From: Myxococcota bacterium
GTDB taxonomy: Bacteria > Myxococcota_A > UBA9160 > PR03
Assembly (NCBI GenBank): GCA_030066475.1
Contig: JASJBO010000072.1
Span: 1-18,784, forward strand
Reading direction: 5' to 3'
DNA length: 18,784 nt
Made by a program: the position numbers and the translations under genes. Position 1 is the stretch's first letter, and each line of letters opens with the position of its first letter. The notes below the pieces were generated by a model. That model had not been told where the DNA came from and did no database searches. It was given only the letters and a program-made list of their open reading frames with translations. This document shows, piece after piece, positions 1-7,599 of this stretch.

Positions 1-101
1 TGATGGACTTCGCTCGCCTGCGGCTCGCTGCGCGCTCCGCCGCTCCGCGGCTGCGCTTGCAGGGGTGCCGTCGAGGGGCGCGTTGCCGGGCGGAGGCGGC
101 C
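1..101 (+). repeat. Dispersed intergenic repeat, copy 1 (first unit of a 101-bp tandem pair)
   Basis: This is the first of two units that differ at only two positions (36 versus 137 and 62 versus 163). The unit begins TGATGGACTTCGCTCGCC, continues with a core shared by all six copies in the window, then a hairpin at 39-51 (GCCGC, loop TCC, GCGGC), then GCTTGCAGGGG and a roughly 40-base tail that ends in a good ribosome binding site (GGAGG at 92-96). The tail is recognisable again in copies 2, 5 and 6. The left edge is at the window border, so further units may lie upstream. Confidence 0.9.
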
Positions 102-202
102 TGATGGACTTCGCTCGCCTGCGGCTCGCTGCGCGCTTCGCCGCTCCGCGGCTGCGCTTGCGGGGGTGCCGTCGAGGGGCGCGTTGCCGGGCGGAGGCGG
201 CC
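102..202 (+). repeat. Dispersed intergenic repeat, copy 2 (second tandem unit)
   Basis: This is a near-exact head-to-tail duplicate of the preceding unit, with the hairpin at 140-152 and GGAGG at 193-197. It is followed at 203 by a third, 9-base start of the unit (TGATGGACT) whose ATG at 205 is the likely start codon of the MFS gene. The same 9 bases therefore stand at 1, 102 and 203, the pattern expected from tandem duplication between short homologies. No promoter-like sequence is visible in 1-204. Confidence 0.9.
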
Positions 203-204
203 TG

Positions 205-1506
205 ATGGACTCGGTACGCGTGCGGCCCATGCCGCGGCCGCTGCCGGCGCTGCACCGGCTGGCGCCGCGCGCCTTCTACGGCTGGTTCGTCGCCGTCGGC
301 GCCTCCGGGCTGGCGTTCGTCTCGGTCGGCATCGGCTTCTACTGCCAGGTCGTGTTCCTGCACGGCCTGGTGGGCGAGCGCGGCTGGTCGACCGCCTCGG
401 TGGCCGGCGCGTCGAGCCTGTACTTCGTCTTCGTGGGCCTGTGCGGCCACGCGATCGGCCGGCCGGTGGACCGGTACGGGCCGCGCCGCTTCATCGCGAT
501 CGGGGCCGGCCTGATGGCCGCCGCGCTGCTGGCGCTGGGCTCGCTCAGCGCCCCGTGGCAGCTGTACCCGGTGTACCTGCTGCTCGCGGCGGGCTTCGCG
601 CTCGCCGGGAGCGTGCCGAGCAGCGCGCTCGTGACGCGCTGGTTCGAGGCGCGCCGCGCCCGCGCCATGGCGATCGCGCAGACCGGCGTCTCGGTGGGCG
701 GCGTGGTGCTGGTGCCGCTGGCGACCGGGTGGATCGCCGCGGACGGGGTGGGCACCGCGACGCACCGGCTGGCGCTGCTGCTGCTGGTCGTGGCGCTGCC
801 GATCACGCTGGCCGTGCTGCGCGACGATCCCCGCACGCACGGTCTGCGACCGGACGGGGCCGGGGCCGCGCCGCCCGGTGCACCCGCGCGCGGCGTCCCG
901 AAGCGGCGCTGGACGGTGCGCGAGGCGCGCCGCACCCGCAGCTTCCGGCTGCTGGCGCTGGCCTTCTCGATCCAGCTCTTCGTCCAGGTCGCCTTCGCGA
1001 TCCACCAGCTCGCCTTCCTGAGCGAGCGGCTGCCGGCCACGACGGCGGCGCTCGCGGTCAGCACCACCGCGGCCGGGAGCATCGCGGGTCGGCTGGCGGT
1101 GGGCGCCGTCGCGGATCGGATGCGTCTGGAGCGGCTGGCGGCGGCCCTGTTCCTGACGCAGGCCGTCGCACTCGCGCTGTTCGCGAGCGCCGAGCGGCCC
1201 GTGTGGCTGTTCGCGGCCTCGCTCGGGTTCGGGGCCACGATCGGCAACGTCTTCATGCTCCAGTCGCTGCTGGTGGGACAGCTGTTCGGCGCGGCCTCCT
1301 ACGGCGCCGTCTACGGCGCCCTCCAGCTCGTCACCCAGCTGGGCAGTGGCCTGGGACCCGCGGCGCTGGGCCTCGCCTTCGAGCGGCTGGGGGGCTACCC
1401 GCTGCCGCTGGGGGTGCTGGCCGCGCTGGCGGTCGCGGCGGCGGCGATCGTCGCGCGGGTGCGTCCGCCACGGGCGCCTCACGAGGGAGCCGCGGCGCGC
1501 CGATAG
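205..1506 (+). CDS. MFS transporter, 12-TM, monocarboxylate/oxalate-type
   Basis: This 433-residue integral membrane protein belongs to the major facilitator superfamily and probably exchanges or takes up a small organic acid; the substrate cannot be read from sequence. The first helix starts at FYGWFVAV, the hallmark of the OxlT/monocarboxylate-like branch. The loop after TM2 has GRPVDRYGPRR, a variant of the MFS G-x3-D-R-x-G-x-R-R signature. A central cytoplasmic loop rich in Pro and Arg (about residues 208-240) splits two six-helix halves. ATG 205 is chosen because GGAGG at 193-197 lies 7 nt upstream; an in-frame start at 166 lies inside the repeat and lacks a site. The binding site is itself part of the repeat tail. 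The next gene, a histidine kinase, starts 7 nt after the stop, so the two are probably cotranscribed. Confidence 0.9.
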   Translation: MDSVRVRPMPRPLPALHRLAPRAFYGWFVAVGASGLAFVSVGIGFYCQVVFLHGLVGERGWSTASVAGASSLYFVFVGLCGHAIGRPVDRYGPRRFIAIGAGLMAAALLALGSLSAPWQLYPVYLLLAAGFALAGSVPSSALVTRWFEARRARAMAIAQTGVSVGGVVLVPLATGWIAADGVGTATHRLALLLLVVALPITLAVLRDDPRTHGLRPDGAGAAPPGAPARGVPKRRWTVREARRTRSFRLLALAFSIQLFVQVAFAIHQLAFLSERLPATTAALAVSTTAAGSIAGRLAVGAVADRMRLERLAAALFLTQAVALALFASAERPVWLFAASLGFGATIGNVFMLQSLLVGQLFGAASYGAVYGALQLVTQLGSGLGPAALGLAFERLGGYPLPLGVLAALAVAAAAIVARVRPPRAPHEGAAARR

Positions 1507-1513
1507 GCAGGAG

Positions 1514-3307
1514 ATGCCCGCAGCCACGGCACAGGCGGCGGCGACCCTGCTGATCACGGCCGCGCTGGCCTTCTTCGTCGCGGTGCGCTCGCGCCCCACT
1601 CCGGTGCGCCGCCATCTCCTCGGCCTGCTGGCGGCCCTGGGCGTCTGGTCGGGCGGCGTGATGTGGCGCTACAGCGCCGCCGACGACGCCGGCGCCTGGG
1701 TCGGCTACGTGGTGATGTGGGCCGGCATCGCCGCCACGGCCCCCGCCTGGCTGTTGCTCGCCGCCCGCTACGCGCGCGTGAGCGTGCTCGAGGAGCGGCC
1801 GCGGCTGGCGCTGCTCCTGTTCGTGCCGTCCCTGGTCGCGTACCTCGGTCTGGTCACCAATCCCTGGCACCACCGCTTCCTGGTCGAGTTCAGCCAGGCC
1901 GCGCTGGTGCGCGGTCCGTGGTTCTACGCCCATCTGGCGTGGGCCTACAGCTGTGTGCTGGCCGGCAACGCGCTCTATCTGCTGGGCGCGCACCGCATGA
2001 TGACGAGCGCCGCGTGGCGGCGCGGGCTGGTCCTCGCCGCCGCTGCCGCGCTGCCGCTGGCGTGCAACGCGCTCTATCTCGCGCGGATCGTCCCGCTGCC
2101 CTACGACCCGACACCCACGGTGCTCGGGCTGTCGACCCTGGTGCTCACCGCCGGGGTGTTCCGCTTCCAGCTGTTCGAGGCGCTGCCCCCGGCCCTGCGC
2201 GACGTGATCGACCACCTGCGCGACGGCATCCTGATTACGGACGCGCGCGGCATCTGCCTGGACGCGAACCCCGCGGCCGGGCGCATCCTGGGCTGCGCGC
2301 TCAGCGACCTGCGCGGACGCTCGCTCGGCGTGCTGCTCGAGTCGGTCGCAGAGGAGCCGACGCGCACCCGCGAGATCGAGCGGGCCTTCGCGGCGCTCGC
2401 GCCCGACCACGCGCTGCCTCCGATCGCACTCGGCGCGATCGACGCGCGGAGCCTGGAGCTCACCGCCAAGTGCCTGAGCGGACCGGGCGGCGAGCCCGCC
2501 GGGCGCTTTGCCGCGCTGCGCGACCGCACGCAGGAGCGCAAGTTCGAGCACTTCGTCCGCCAGAGCCAGAAGCTCGAGACGGTCGGGAGCCTCGTCGCGG
2601 GGGTGGCGCACGAGGTCAACAACCCGCTCGCGTTCGTGCGCTCGAACCTGGGCTACGTGCGCGAGCTGTGCGACCTCGTCGACAAGCACCGGGCCCTCTT
2701 CCCGGCGAGCGACGCGGCCGACCTCGCGGACCTGACCCCCGCCGTCGAAGACTGCCTGGACGGCATCGACCGGATCGCCCGGATCGTGGACGGAATGCGG
2801 CGCTTCACGCGCATCCCGGACGACGAGCTGGGCCGCGTCGACCTGAACGCCACCGTGCGCGAGGCGATGCGGCTGGCCGAGCTGCACCGCAACCGGAGCG
2901 TGCGCGTGGTCGCGGACCTCGACGACGCGCTGCCCCTCGTGCACGGCTCCTCGCAGCGGCTGATGCAGGTGTTCCTCAACCTGCTGGTCAACGCCAAGCA
3001 GGCGCTCGCCGACCAGGCCGGCGGCCGCGTCGAGGTGCTCACCCGGCTGGCCGGCGACATCGCCGAGGTGGAGGTGCGCGACAACGGACCCGGCATCCCG
3101 CCGGGCGTGCGCCATCGGGTATTCGACCCGTTCTTCACCACCAAGGGACCCGAGGAAGGCACGGGGCTGGGGCTCTCGATCGCCTTCGACATCGTGCGCG
3201 AGCACGGCGGCGTCCTCGAGCTGCGCCCCGACCCGGCCGGCGGCGCGTGCTTCGTCGCCCACCTGCCGGCGGCCGCCGACGCCGGGGCGCCGGCCGGAGC
3301 CGCCTAG
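1514..3307 (+). CDS. Membrane histidine kinase, 7TM - PAS - HisKA - HATPase
   Basis: This 597-residue sensor kinase has about seven hydrophobic helices in residues 1-215, resembling the HisKA_7TM sensor domain. A PAS domain follows at about 223-340 (LRDGILITDARG, DANPAAGRILG), then a dimerisation domain with phospho-acceptor His366 in AHEVNNPL. The ATPase domain shows the N box VFLNLLVNAKQAL near 486, G1 box DNGPGIPP near 524, F box FDPFFTT near 537 and G2 box GTGLGLSI. All catalytic boxes look intact, so it should be active. The start at 1514 has AGGAG (1509-1513) directly abutting the ATG, an unusually short spacing; translational coupling to the MFS stop at 1504-1506 may compensate. No response regulator lies nearby, so it is an orphan kinase that may sense something related to the transporter's substrate (inference). 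Confidence 0.92.
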   Translation: MPAATAQAAATLLITAALAFFVAVRSRPTPVRRHLLGLLAALGVWSGGVMWRYSAADDAGAWVGYVVMWAGIAATAPAWLLLAARYARVSVLEERPRLALLLFVPSLVAYLGLVTNPWHHRFLVEFSQAALVRGPWFYAHLAWAYSCVLAGNALYLLGAHRMMTSAAWRRGLVLAAAAALPLACNALYLARIVPLPYDPTPTVLGLSTLVLTAGVFRFQLFEALPPALRDVIDHLRDGILITDARGICLDANPAAGRILGCALSDLRGRSLGVLLESVAEEPTRTREIERAFAALAPDHALPPIALGAIDARSLELTAKCLSGPGGEPAGRFAALRDRTQERKFEHFVRQSQKLETVGSLVAGVAHEVNNPLAFVRSNLGYVRELCDLVDKHRALFPASDAADLADLTPAVEDCLDGIDRIARIVDGMRRFTRIPDDELGRVDLNATVREAMRLAELHRNRSVRVVADLDDALPLVHGSSQRLMQVFLNLLVNAKQALADQAGGRVEVLTRLAGDIAEVEVRDNGPGIPPGVRHRVFDPFFTTKGPEEGTGLGLSIAFDIVREHGGVLELRPDPAGGACFVAHLPAAADAGAPAGAA

Positions 3308-3330
3308 ACTGGGAGCGTGCGCGGCAGAAG

Positions 3331-3387
3331 CCCCCTGCAAGCGCCCGCAGGGCGCGCGCAGCGAGCCGCAGGCGAGCGAAGTCCACC
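3331..3387 (-). repeat. Dispersed intergenic repeat, copy 3, between convergent genes
   Basis: On the minus strand this reads GGTGGACTTCGCTCGCC, then the family core, then a perfect hairpin at 3341-3355 (GCGCCC, three-base loop, GGGCGC), then GCTTGCAGGGGG. It fills nearly the whole gap between the stop codons of the histidine kinase (plus) and the oxidoreductase (minus, stop 3390-3392), beginning 6 nt after the latter. Its stem is longer than in the other copies and differs in sequence. It could act as a bidirectional terminator, although it has no U-tract. Confidence 0.85.
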
Positions 3388-3389
3388 AG

Positions 3390-5750
3390 CTAGAGCGCCA
3401 CTCTCTCGAGCTGGCAGGGGACCGCCTTGTGGTGGGGGCAGCCCGTGATCGGGTCGCGGTCGCGTGCGTCGGTGATCTCGTTCAGGTTGACGCCCTGCAC
3501 CGCGAGCTCCCCGTCGGGGTTCGCCGGATCGACCGGATAGGCGGCGCCGAAGCCGTTCGGGATCCAGACGTGCCCCGCCCGCAGCTTCGGGTCGATCTCG
3601 GCCGGCAGCTCGACGGCGCCGCGCGAGGTCCGCACGCGCACCGGGTCGCCCCCAGCGAGCCCGAGCTTCTCGGCGTCGTCGGGCGCGAGGTGCAGCGTGC
3701 AGAACGGGCCGCGGCCCTTGCGCCAGGCCGGATCGCGCTGGATCGTGTTGGCGGTCCAGCGCGTGCGCAGGCCGCTGGCCAGCACGAACGGGAACGCGGG
3801 GTCAGCCGCGGGCTCGGTCGCCAGCGCGCGCGCGATCTCGCCGAGCATGTGCGGCGGCACGAGCCGCAGCCGGCCGTCCGGAGCCTGCACGTTGTCGGCG
3901 AAGTTGTCCTCGTCCGAGGTGCACAGCACCTCGACGCCCTCGGGATGGGCGAGGATGCGCCGGAACACCTCGGCCGCCAGCTCGAACGGCCCGCGCTCCC
4001 GCCACGCGTCGCCCAGCGTGCGGACGATCTCGGCGGGCCGCTTCATGGCGTTCAGGTGGCACTGCGCCCAGATCGCGGCGAGCGACGGCGCGGGCAGCTG
4101 CGGCCCCAGTGCGCGGTAGGCCCAGTGGATCATCGACGCCAGCGAGCCGCCGGACCGCTTCATCGCCACCCCGAAGAACGCCGCGGCGCCCTCCGGCGTG
4201 AGCGCGTCTGGCGCCAGCCGCACCAGCTCGTCCGGCGGCGGCTCGAGGATGCCCATCGCCTCGCCCAGGCGCGCGTAGATCTCCGGCTCGGGGAGCGCCT
4301 CGCGGGGGCCCGGCACCACCGGCGGCCGGAGCTGCACGTGGACCTCGGGGTGTCGCTTGGGGAAGTGCGCGATCTCCCACTTCTCGTAGCCCGCGGGCGT
4401 GGGCAGCACGTAGTCCGCGAGCCGCGCGGTCTCGGTCATGGCCGGCTCGATCACGACCAACAGGTCGAGCCGCTCGATCGCCTCGCGCCAGGCCGGCGCG
4501 TCCGAGTAGGAGAGGATCGGGTTGGCGCCCTCCACCACGAGAGCGCGCAGGCGCTCGGGGTGGTCGATCATCACCTCCTCGGGCACCAGCGTGGGCGAGG
4601 TCATGCCGGGGTTGCCGAGCGCGCGGATCGCCTGGATGCCCGAGGCGAGCGCGCGCTCGGGCTCGTGCTCGGCGATCGGCTCGTGCTCGGGGGGCAGGAA
4701 GCCGCCCACGAACAGGTTGCCGCCCACGCGCGCGAAGTTGTCCGTGATCGCCAGCAGCACGCGAATCAGGTAGGAGACCAGCGTCGAGAACGGGATCTGC
4801 TCGACGGCCAGGTCGTAGAAGATCGCCGCGCGCTCGGCGCGCGCGAACTCACGGGCCGTGCGGACGATGTCCTCGGCCGGCACGCCGCAGCGCGCGGCCA
4901 TCTCGTCCACGTCGACGGCGGCGAGCGCCTCGCGCAGCGCCTCCCAGTCGCGCGTGCCGTCGCACAGGAACGCCTCGTCGGCCAGACCCTCCGACACGAT
5001 GGCGGCCGCCATGCCGAGCAGCAGCCAGGCGTCCGTGCCCGGGCGCACGCGCAGGTGCGCGTCCGCGCCGCGCGTCGTCTCCGTCTCGCGCGGATCCACC
5101 ACGACCAGGCGCCGCTCGGGATCCTCGACCAGCCGACGGAAGGTGTCGTTGGGGTTGTGCCCGCGGTTCGAGATGCGCGGGTTCGAGCCCAGCACCAGCA
5201 GGTACTCGGTGCGCTCGACGTCGGGATGCAGGAAGCGGCCGGGCGAGACGTCGGCGATCCACTGGTCGAGCCAGAAGTGCTGGGTCTTCTCCTGGGCCAG
5301 CGCGTTGAACCAGCGGCGCGAGCCGAGCGCACCCAGGAAGCCCATCCCGTAGGCGGCGTCCATGTGGTTGGCCTGGCCGCCGATGCCCACCAGGCCGATC
5401 GCGCGCGGGCCGTGCGCGTCGCGGATCGCGCCGAGCTTCGCGGCGATCTCGGCGACCGCCGTGTCCCAGTCCACGCGTTCGAGGCGCCCGCCGGCGCCGC
5501 GCCGGAGCGGGTGCTCGACGCGCTGCGCGTGCTCCACGTAGCGGGCGATCCGGAACGCCTTGTTGCAGACGTAGCCCTCGGTGATCGGGTTCGAGGCGTC
5601 CGCCCGCACCGCGGCGATGCGCCCGTCCTCGACGTCGACGCGCAGGCCGCAGTTGTGGCTGCAGAGCACGCACACCGTGGGCTGGTCTGCCGCGTCGAGC
5701 GGCAGCGGGGAGCGGGACACGGACGGGTCGACGGCCTGGGTGCGGGTCAT
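3390..5750 (-). CDS. Molybdopterin (bis-MGD) oxidoreductase, DMSO reductase superfamily
   Basis: This 786-residue protein is a catalytic subunit of the Mo/W-bis-MGD family. Near the N-terminus it has a [4Fe-4S] ligand set Cys27-x2-Cys30-x3-Cys34-x27-Cys62 (CVLCSHNC, GYVCNKA). It then shows typical family segments: LVLGSNPRISNRGHNPND for cofactor binding, ANPILSYSDAPAW, and a C-terminal dinucleotide-binding domain from about residue 650 (SGLRTRW, HLAPDDAEKLGLAGGDPVRV, WIPNGFG). There is no twin-arginine signal, so it is predicted cytoplasmic. At the place where relatives carry the Cys, Sec or Ser ligand to Mo it reads NALAQEKTQHFW, with no such residue. The substrate is unknown, and no FeS or membrane partner subunit is adjacent. 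The start is well supported by AGGAGG (5758-5763, minus strand) 7 nt before ATG. Confidence 0.9.
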   Translation of the reverse strand: MTRTQAVDPSVSRSPLPLDAADQPTVCVLCSHNCGLRVDVEDGRIAAVRADASNPITEGYVCNKAFRIARYVEHAQRVEHPLRRGAGGRLERVDWDTAVAEIAAKLGAIRDAHGPRAIGLVGIGGQANHMDAAYGMGFLGALGSRRWFNALAQEKTQHFWLDQWIADVSPGRFLHPDVERTEYLLVLGSNPRISNRGHNPNDTFRRLVEDPERRLVVVDPRETETTRGADAHLRVRPGTDAWLLLGMAAAIVSEGLADEAFLCDGTRDWEALREALAAVDVDEMAARCGVPAEDIVRTAREFARAERAAIFYDLAVEQIPFSTLVSYLIRVLLAITDNFARVGGNLFVGGFLPPEHEPIAEHEPERALASGIQAIRALGNPGMTSPTLVPEEVMIDHPERLRALVVEGANPILSYSDAPAWREAIERLDLLVVIEPAMTETARLADYVLPTPAGYEKWEIAHFPKRHPEVHVQLRPPVVPGPREALPEPEIYARLGEAMGILEPPPDELVRLAPDALTPEGAAAFFGVAMKRSGGSLASMIHWAYRALGPQLPAPSLAAIWAQCHLNAMKRPAEIVRTLGDAWRERGPFELAAEVFRRILAHPEGVEVLCTSDEDNFADNVQAPDGRLRLVPPHMLGEIARALATEPAADPAFPFVLASGLRTRWTANTIQRDPAWRKGRGPFCTLHLAPDDAEKLGLAGGDPVRVRTSRGAVELPAEIDPKLRAGHVWIPNGFGAAYPVDPANPDGELAVQGVNLNEITDARDRDPITGCPHHKAVPCQLERVAL

Positions 5751-5774
5751 CGGAGTGCCTCCTGCGTCCCGGCG

Positions 5775-5780
5775 AGCGTA
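5775..5780 (-). promoter_or_regulatory. -10-like element TACGCT for the oxidoreductase gene
   Basis: Read on the minus strand, TACGCT lies 24 nt before the ATG at 5750, placing a start of transcription just upstream of the AGGAGG ribosome site. It fits the TANNCT pattern seen before five other genes here. No clear -35 is visible. Confidence 0.4.
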
Positions 5781-5793
5781 GCGCGGAAGCTCC

Positions 5794-5799
5794 TATGCT
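5794..5799 (+). promoter_or_regulatory. -10-like element TATGCT, leaderless position, rhomboid gene
   Basis: TATGCT ends 6 nt before ATG 5806, so transcription starting at the usual distance from a -10 would begin at or next to the start codon. No Shine-Dalgarno sequence precedes the ATG, which agrees with a leaderless mRNA. No -35 consensus is visible. Confidence 0.5.
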
Positions 5800-5805
5800 G
5801 TGCCC

Positions 5806-6684
5806 ATGACGGAGGTCGCTCTGCGCAGCTCGAGGTCGCGGCGCGCGGCGGACGAGTGGGCGCTCGTGCTGGTGGCCGAGGGACTGCACCCGTCGGTCCA
5901 CGGCAGCCGCGACGGGTTCGTGCTGGTGGTTCCGGAGGCCGAGGCCGAGCGGGCCCACGCGACCCTCCACGACTACGAGGGCGAGAGCGCGCTACCGACG
6001 CTGCCGGCGGCGCCGGTCGCCGACCCGCACGCGCTGGGCCACGCGCTGTTCGCAGGCGCCGCCCTGATCGTCTTCTTCCTCGTCACGGGTCCGCGCGACG
6101 CCGCGACACCGTGGTTCGCTCGAGGCAGCGCGGACGCCGACCTGATCCGCCACGGCGAGTGGTGGCGCGTGTGGACGGCGCTGACGCTGCACGCCGACCT
6201 CGGTCACGTCGTGTCGAACGCGGTGGTGGGGGCGGTGTTCGGCAACGCGCTCGCGCGCGGGGTGGGCGCGGGATTCGCGCTCGCCCTCGTCGTGGCCGCC
6301 GGCGCCGCCGGCAACGCGCTCAACGCCTGGCTGCACGCCACCTGGCACGTCTCGGTCGGTGCCTCGACGGCGGTGTTCGGCAGCGTCGGCGTGCTGGCCG
6401 GCATCGCGCTGGTGCGGCGCCGGCGCGCGGCATTCCGCGGCCGCCGCGCCCTGGTCCCGGTCGCCGCGGCACTCGCGCTGCTGGCGATGCTCGGAACCGG
6501 GGGCGAGCGGGTCGACCTCTGGGCGCACGGCTTCGGACTGGCCGCCGGCATTCCACTCGGGCTCGCCGCGGGCACCGTCGCCCCGCCGCCTCGCCCGCTG
6601 CAGTGGGCGCTCGGCCTCGCCGCGTTCGCCGCGCTGCTCGGAGCCTGGGCGCTCGCCTTGGAAACGGGCGCGGCCACGGGTTAG
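5806..6684 (+). CDS. Rhomboid-family intramembrane serine protease
   Basis: This 292-residue protein has an N-terminal cytoplasmic part of about 65 residues (ADEWALVLVAEGLHPSVHG, similar in character to small DUF2007-like regulatory domains, not certain) and then about seven hydrophobic helices. The rhomboid signatures are present: WWRVWTALTLHADLGHVVSN (His134 and Asn138 of the oxyanion region), the nucleophile Ser187 in VGASTAVFG, and catalytic His241 in WAHGFGLAAG. It should therefore be an active intramembrane protease; its substrate is unknown. ATG 5806 is preferred to an in-frame GTG at 5800 because the latter overlaps the -10-like TATGCT. The gene is divergent from the oxidoreductase across 55 bp. 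A peptidase fragment follows directly. Confidence 0.9.
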   Translation: MTEVALRSSRSRRAADEWALVLVAEGLHPSVHGSRDGFVLVVPEAEAERAHATLHDYEGESALPTLPAAPVADPHALGHALFAGAALIVFFLVTGPRDAATPWFARGSADADLIRHGEWWRVWTALTLHADLGHVVSNAVVGAVFGNALARGVGAGFALALVVAAGAAGNALNAWLHATWHVSVGASTAVFGSVGVLAGIALVRRRRAAFRGRRALVPVAAALALLAMLGTGGERVDLWAHGFGLAAGIPLGLAAGTVAPPPRPLQWALGLAAFAALLGAWALALETGAATG

Positions 6685-6685
6685 C

Positions 6686-6814
6686 GGGATCAGCGGCGTC
6701 CTCGGCCCGGGGGCCAACGCCCACGGCCCCGACGAGCGCCTCCACGTGCCGACCGCACAGCGTCTGACCGGCTGCGTCACCCAGATCCTGGCCGACCACG
6801 CCGGTCTCCGCGGA
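6686..6814 (+). pseudogene. Remnant of an M20-family peptidase C-terminus
   Basis: Directly after the rhomboid stop, one frame reads ISGVLGPGANAHGPDER and continues LHVPTAQRLTGCVTQILADH. This closely resembles the C-terminal end of M20/M25/M40 metallo-hydrolases, where a G-P-G-x-N-A-H-G-P-N/D-E segment carries the last metal-binding His. No start codon, catalytic domain or dimerisation domain lies upstream; the same frame upstream is only a shadow of the rhomboid gene. Codons are GC-ending like those of real genes. I read it as the tail of a deleted peptidase gene, about 40 codons long. The rest of the 6685-6864 gap holds only a weak TAAAAC -10 candidate at 6846-6851. Confidence 0.65.
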
Positions 6815-6864
6815 GCGCGCCGAGACCGCCCGCGCCGGCTTCAAGTAAAACCGCCCGGGGCCCG

Positions 6865-7599
6865 ATGAGCGGGGCGATGTCGACTCGCAGGCCCGTACTC
6901 ATCCTGGGGGAGCGCGAGAAGGGTGCGCCCCTCGCCGGACGGGTGCTGCTGCTCGACTACCGGGCGCTCCAGGCCGAGAGCCCGGCCGCGGCCGCCGAGT
7001 CGCTGGCGGAGGCCCCGGGCGAGATCCGGGCGGTGCTGCTCGCGGAGGCGGCGTGGGCCGCGCGCTACGCGGACCTGATCGGCGCGATGCGCGCTGGCGC
7101 GCCCAGCGAGCTCACGATCGTCGCGCTGGGCGGCCGGCCGGACGCCGGGGCCATCTCCGCGTTGCGCGAGGCCGGTGTCCGGCTGGCGCTGTTCGGGGAT
7201 TTCAGCGACGAGGAGCTGCGCTTCGTGGTCAATCGCGCGCACCGCGGCATCGATGACCCCGAGCTGCGCACGGACGAGCGCGTCCCGACCGACCTGGTCG
7301 CGCGCGTCGTCACCAAGACTGGCGAGCGCAGCGCGCTCGTGTACGGGCTCTCGTGCGAGGGTGCCTTCCTGGTGACCCAGCGACCCGCGATGCGCGGCGG
7401 CCGGGTCCAGGTGGGGTTGAAGCTCCCCGGCCAGGAGGTCTCGCTCGACGCCGAGGTCGTCTGGAACAACGTGCCGGGCAACCTGCGCAAGGGCCAGGCG
7501 CCGGTGGGAATGGGAGTGCGCTTCGCGCCCCCGGCGCCCGAGACCGCCGCGGCGCTGCGCGCCTACGTGAAGCAGCGCACGGCGGCCTACCTGCTCTGA
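6865..7599 (+). CDS. REC-like/PilZ domain protein
   Basis: This is a 244-residue soluble protein. Residues about 5-125 have the alternating pattern of a response-regulator-like fold (VLILGEREKG, AVLLAEAAW, LTIVALGG, LALFGDFSDEELRFVV) without a clear phospho-acceptor Asp. Residues about 136-240 are PilZ-like (RVPTDLVARV, YGLSCEGAFLVT, VGMGVRFAP). PilZ proteins usually bind cyclic di-GMP through R-x3-R and D/N-x-S-x2-G; here the first motif lacks its second Arg and the second reads GLSCEG with Gly for Asp, so nucleotide binding is doubtful. It is comparable to the PilZ-like domain proteins common in myxobacteria. Two starts are possible, ATG 6865 or ATG 6877. The 3' end overlaps the accessory protein gene on the other strand by 13 nt. 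Confidence 0.75.
   Translation: MSGAMSTRRPVLILGEREKGAPLAGRVLLLDYRALQAESPAAAAESLAEAPGEIRAVLLAEAAWAARYADLIGAMRAGAPSELTIVALGGRPDAGAISALREAGVRLALFGDFSDEELRFVVNRAHRGIDDPELRTDERVPTDLVARVVTKTGERSALVYGLSCEGAFLVTQRPAMRGGRVQVGLKLPGQEVSLDAEVVWNNVPGNLRKGQAPVGMGVRFAPPAPETAAALRAYVKQRTAAYLL

Noticed and set aside
1..210. CRISPR-like periodic array
   Set aside because: The period is regular, but the spacers are the same sequence in each unit, only two units are present, and no cas gene is near.
1346..1513. In-frame N-terminal extension of the histidine kinase
   Set aside because: It overlaps the MFS gene out of frame and reads as Arg/Trp-rich shadow sequence; the membrane domain starts cleanly at 1514.
3303..3320. 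TAGACT followed 6 nt later by GTG after the kinase stop, as a promoter
   Set aside because: The TAG is the kinase stop codon, and the frame from the GTG runs through the repeat and antisense to the oxidoreductase without any motif. The shared 11-mer with 16289-16300 is noted but is probably chance.
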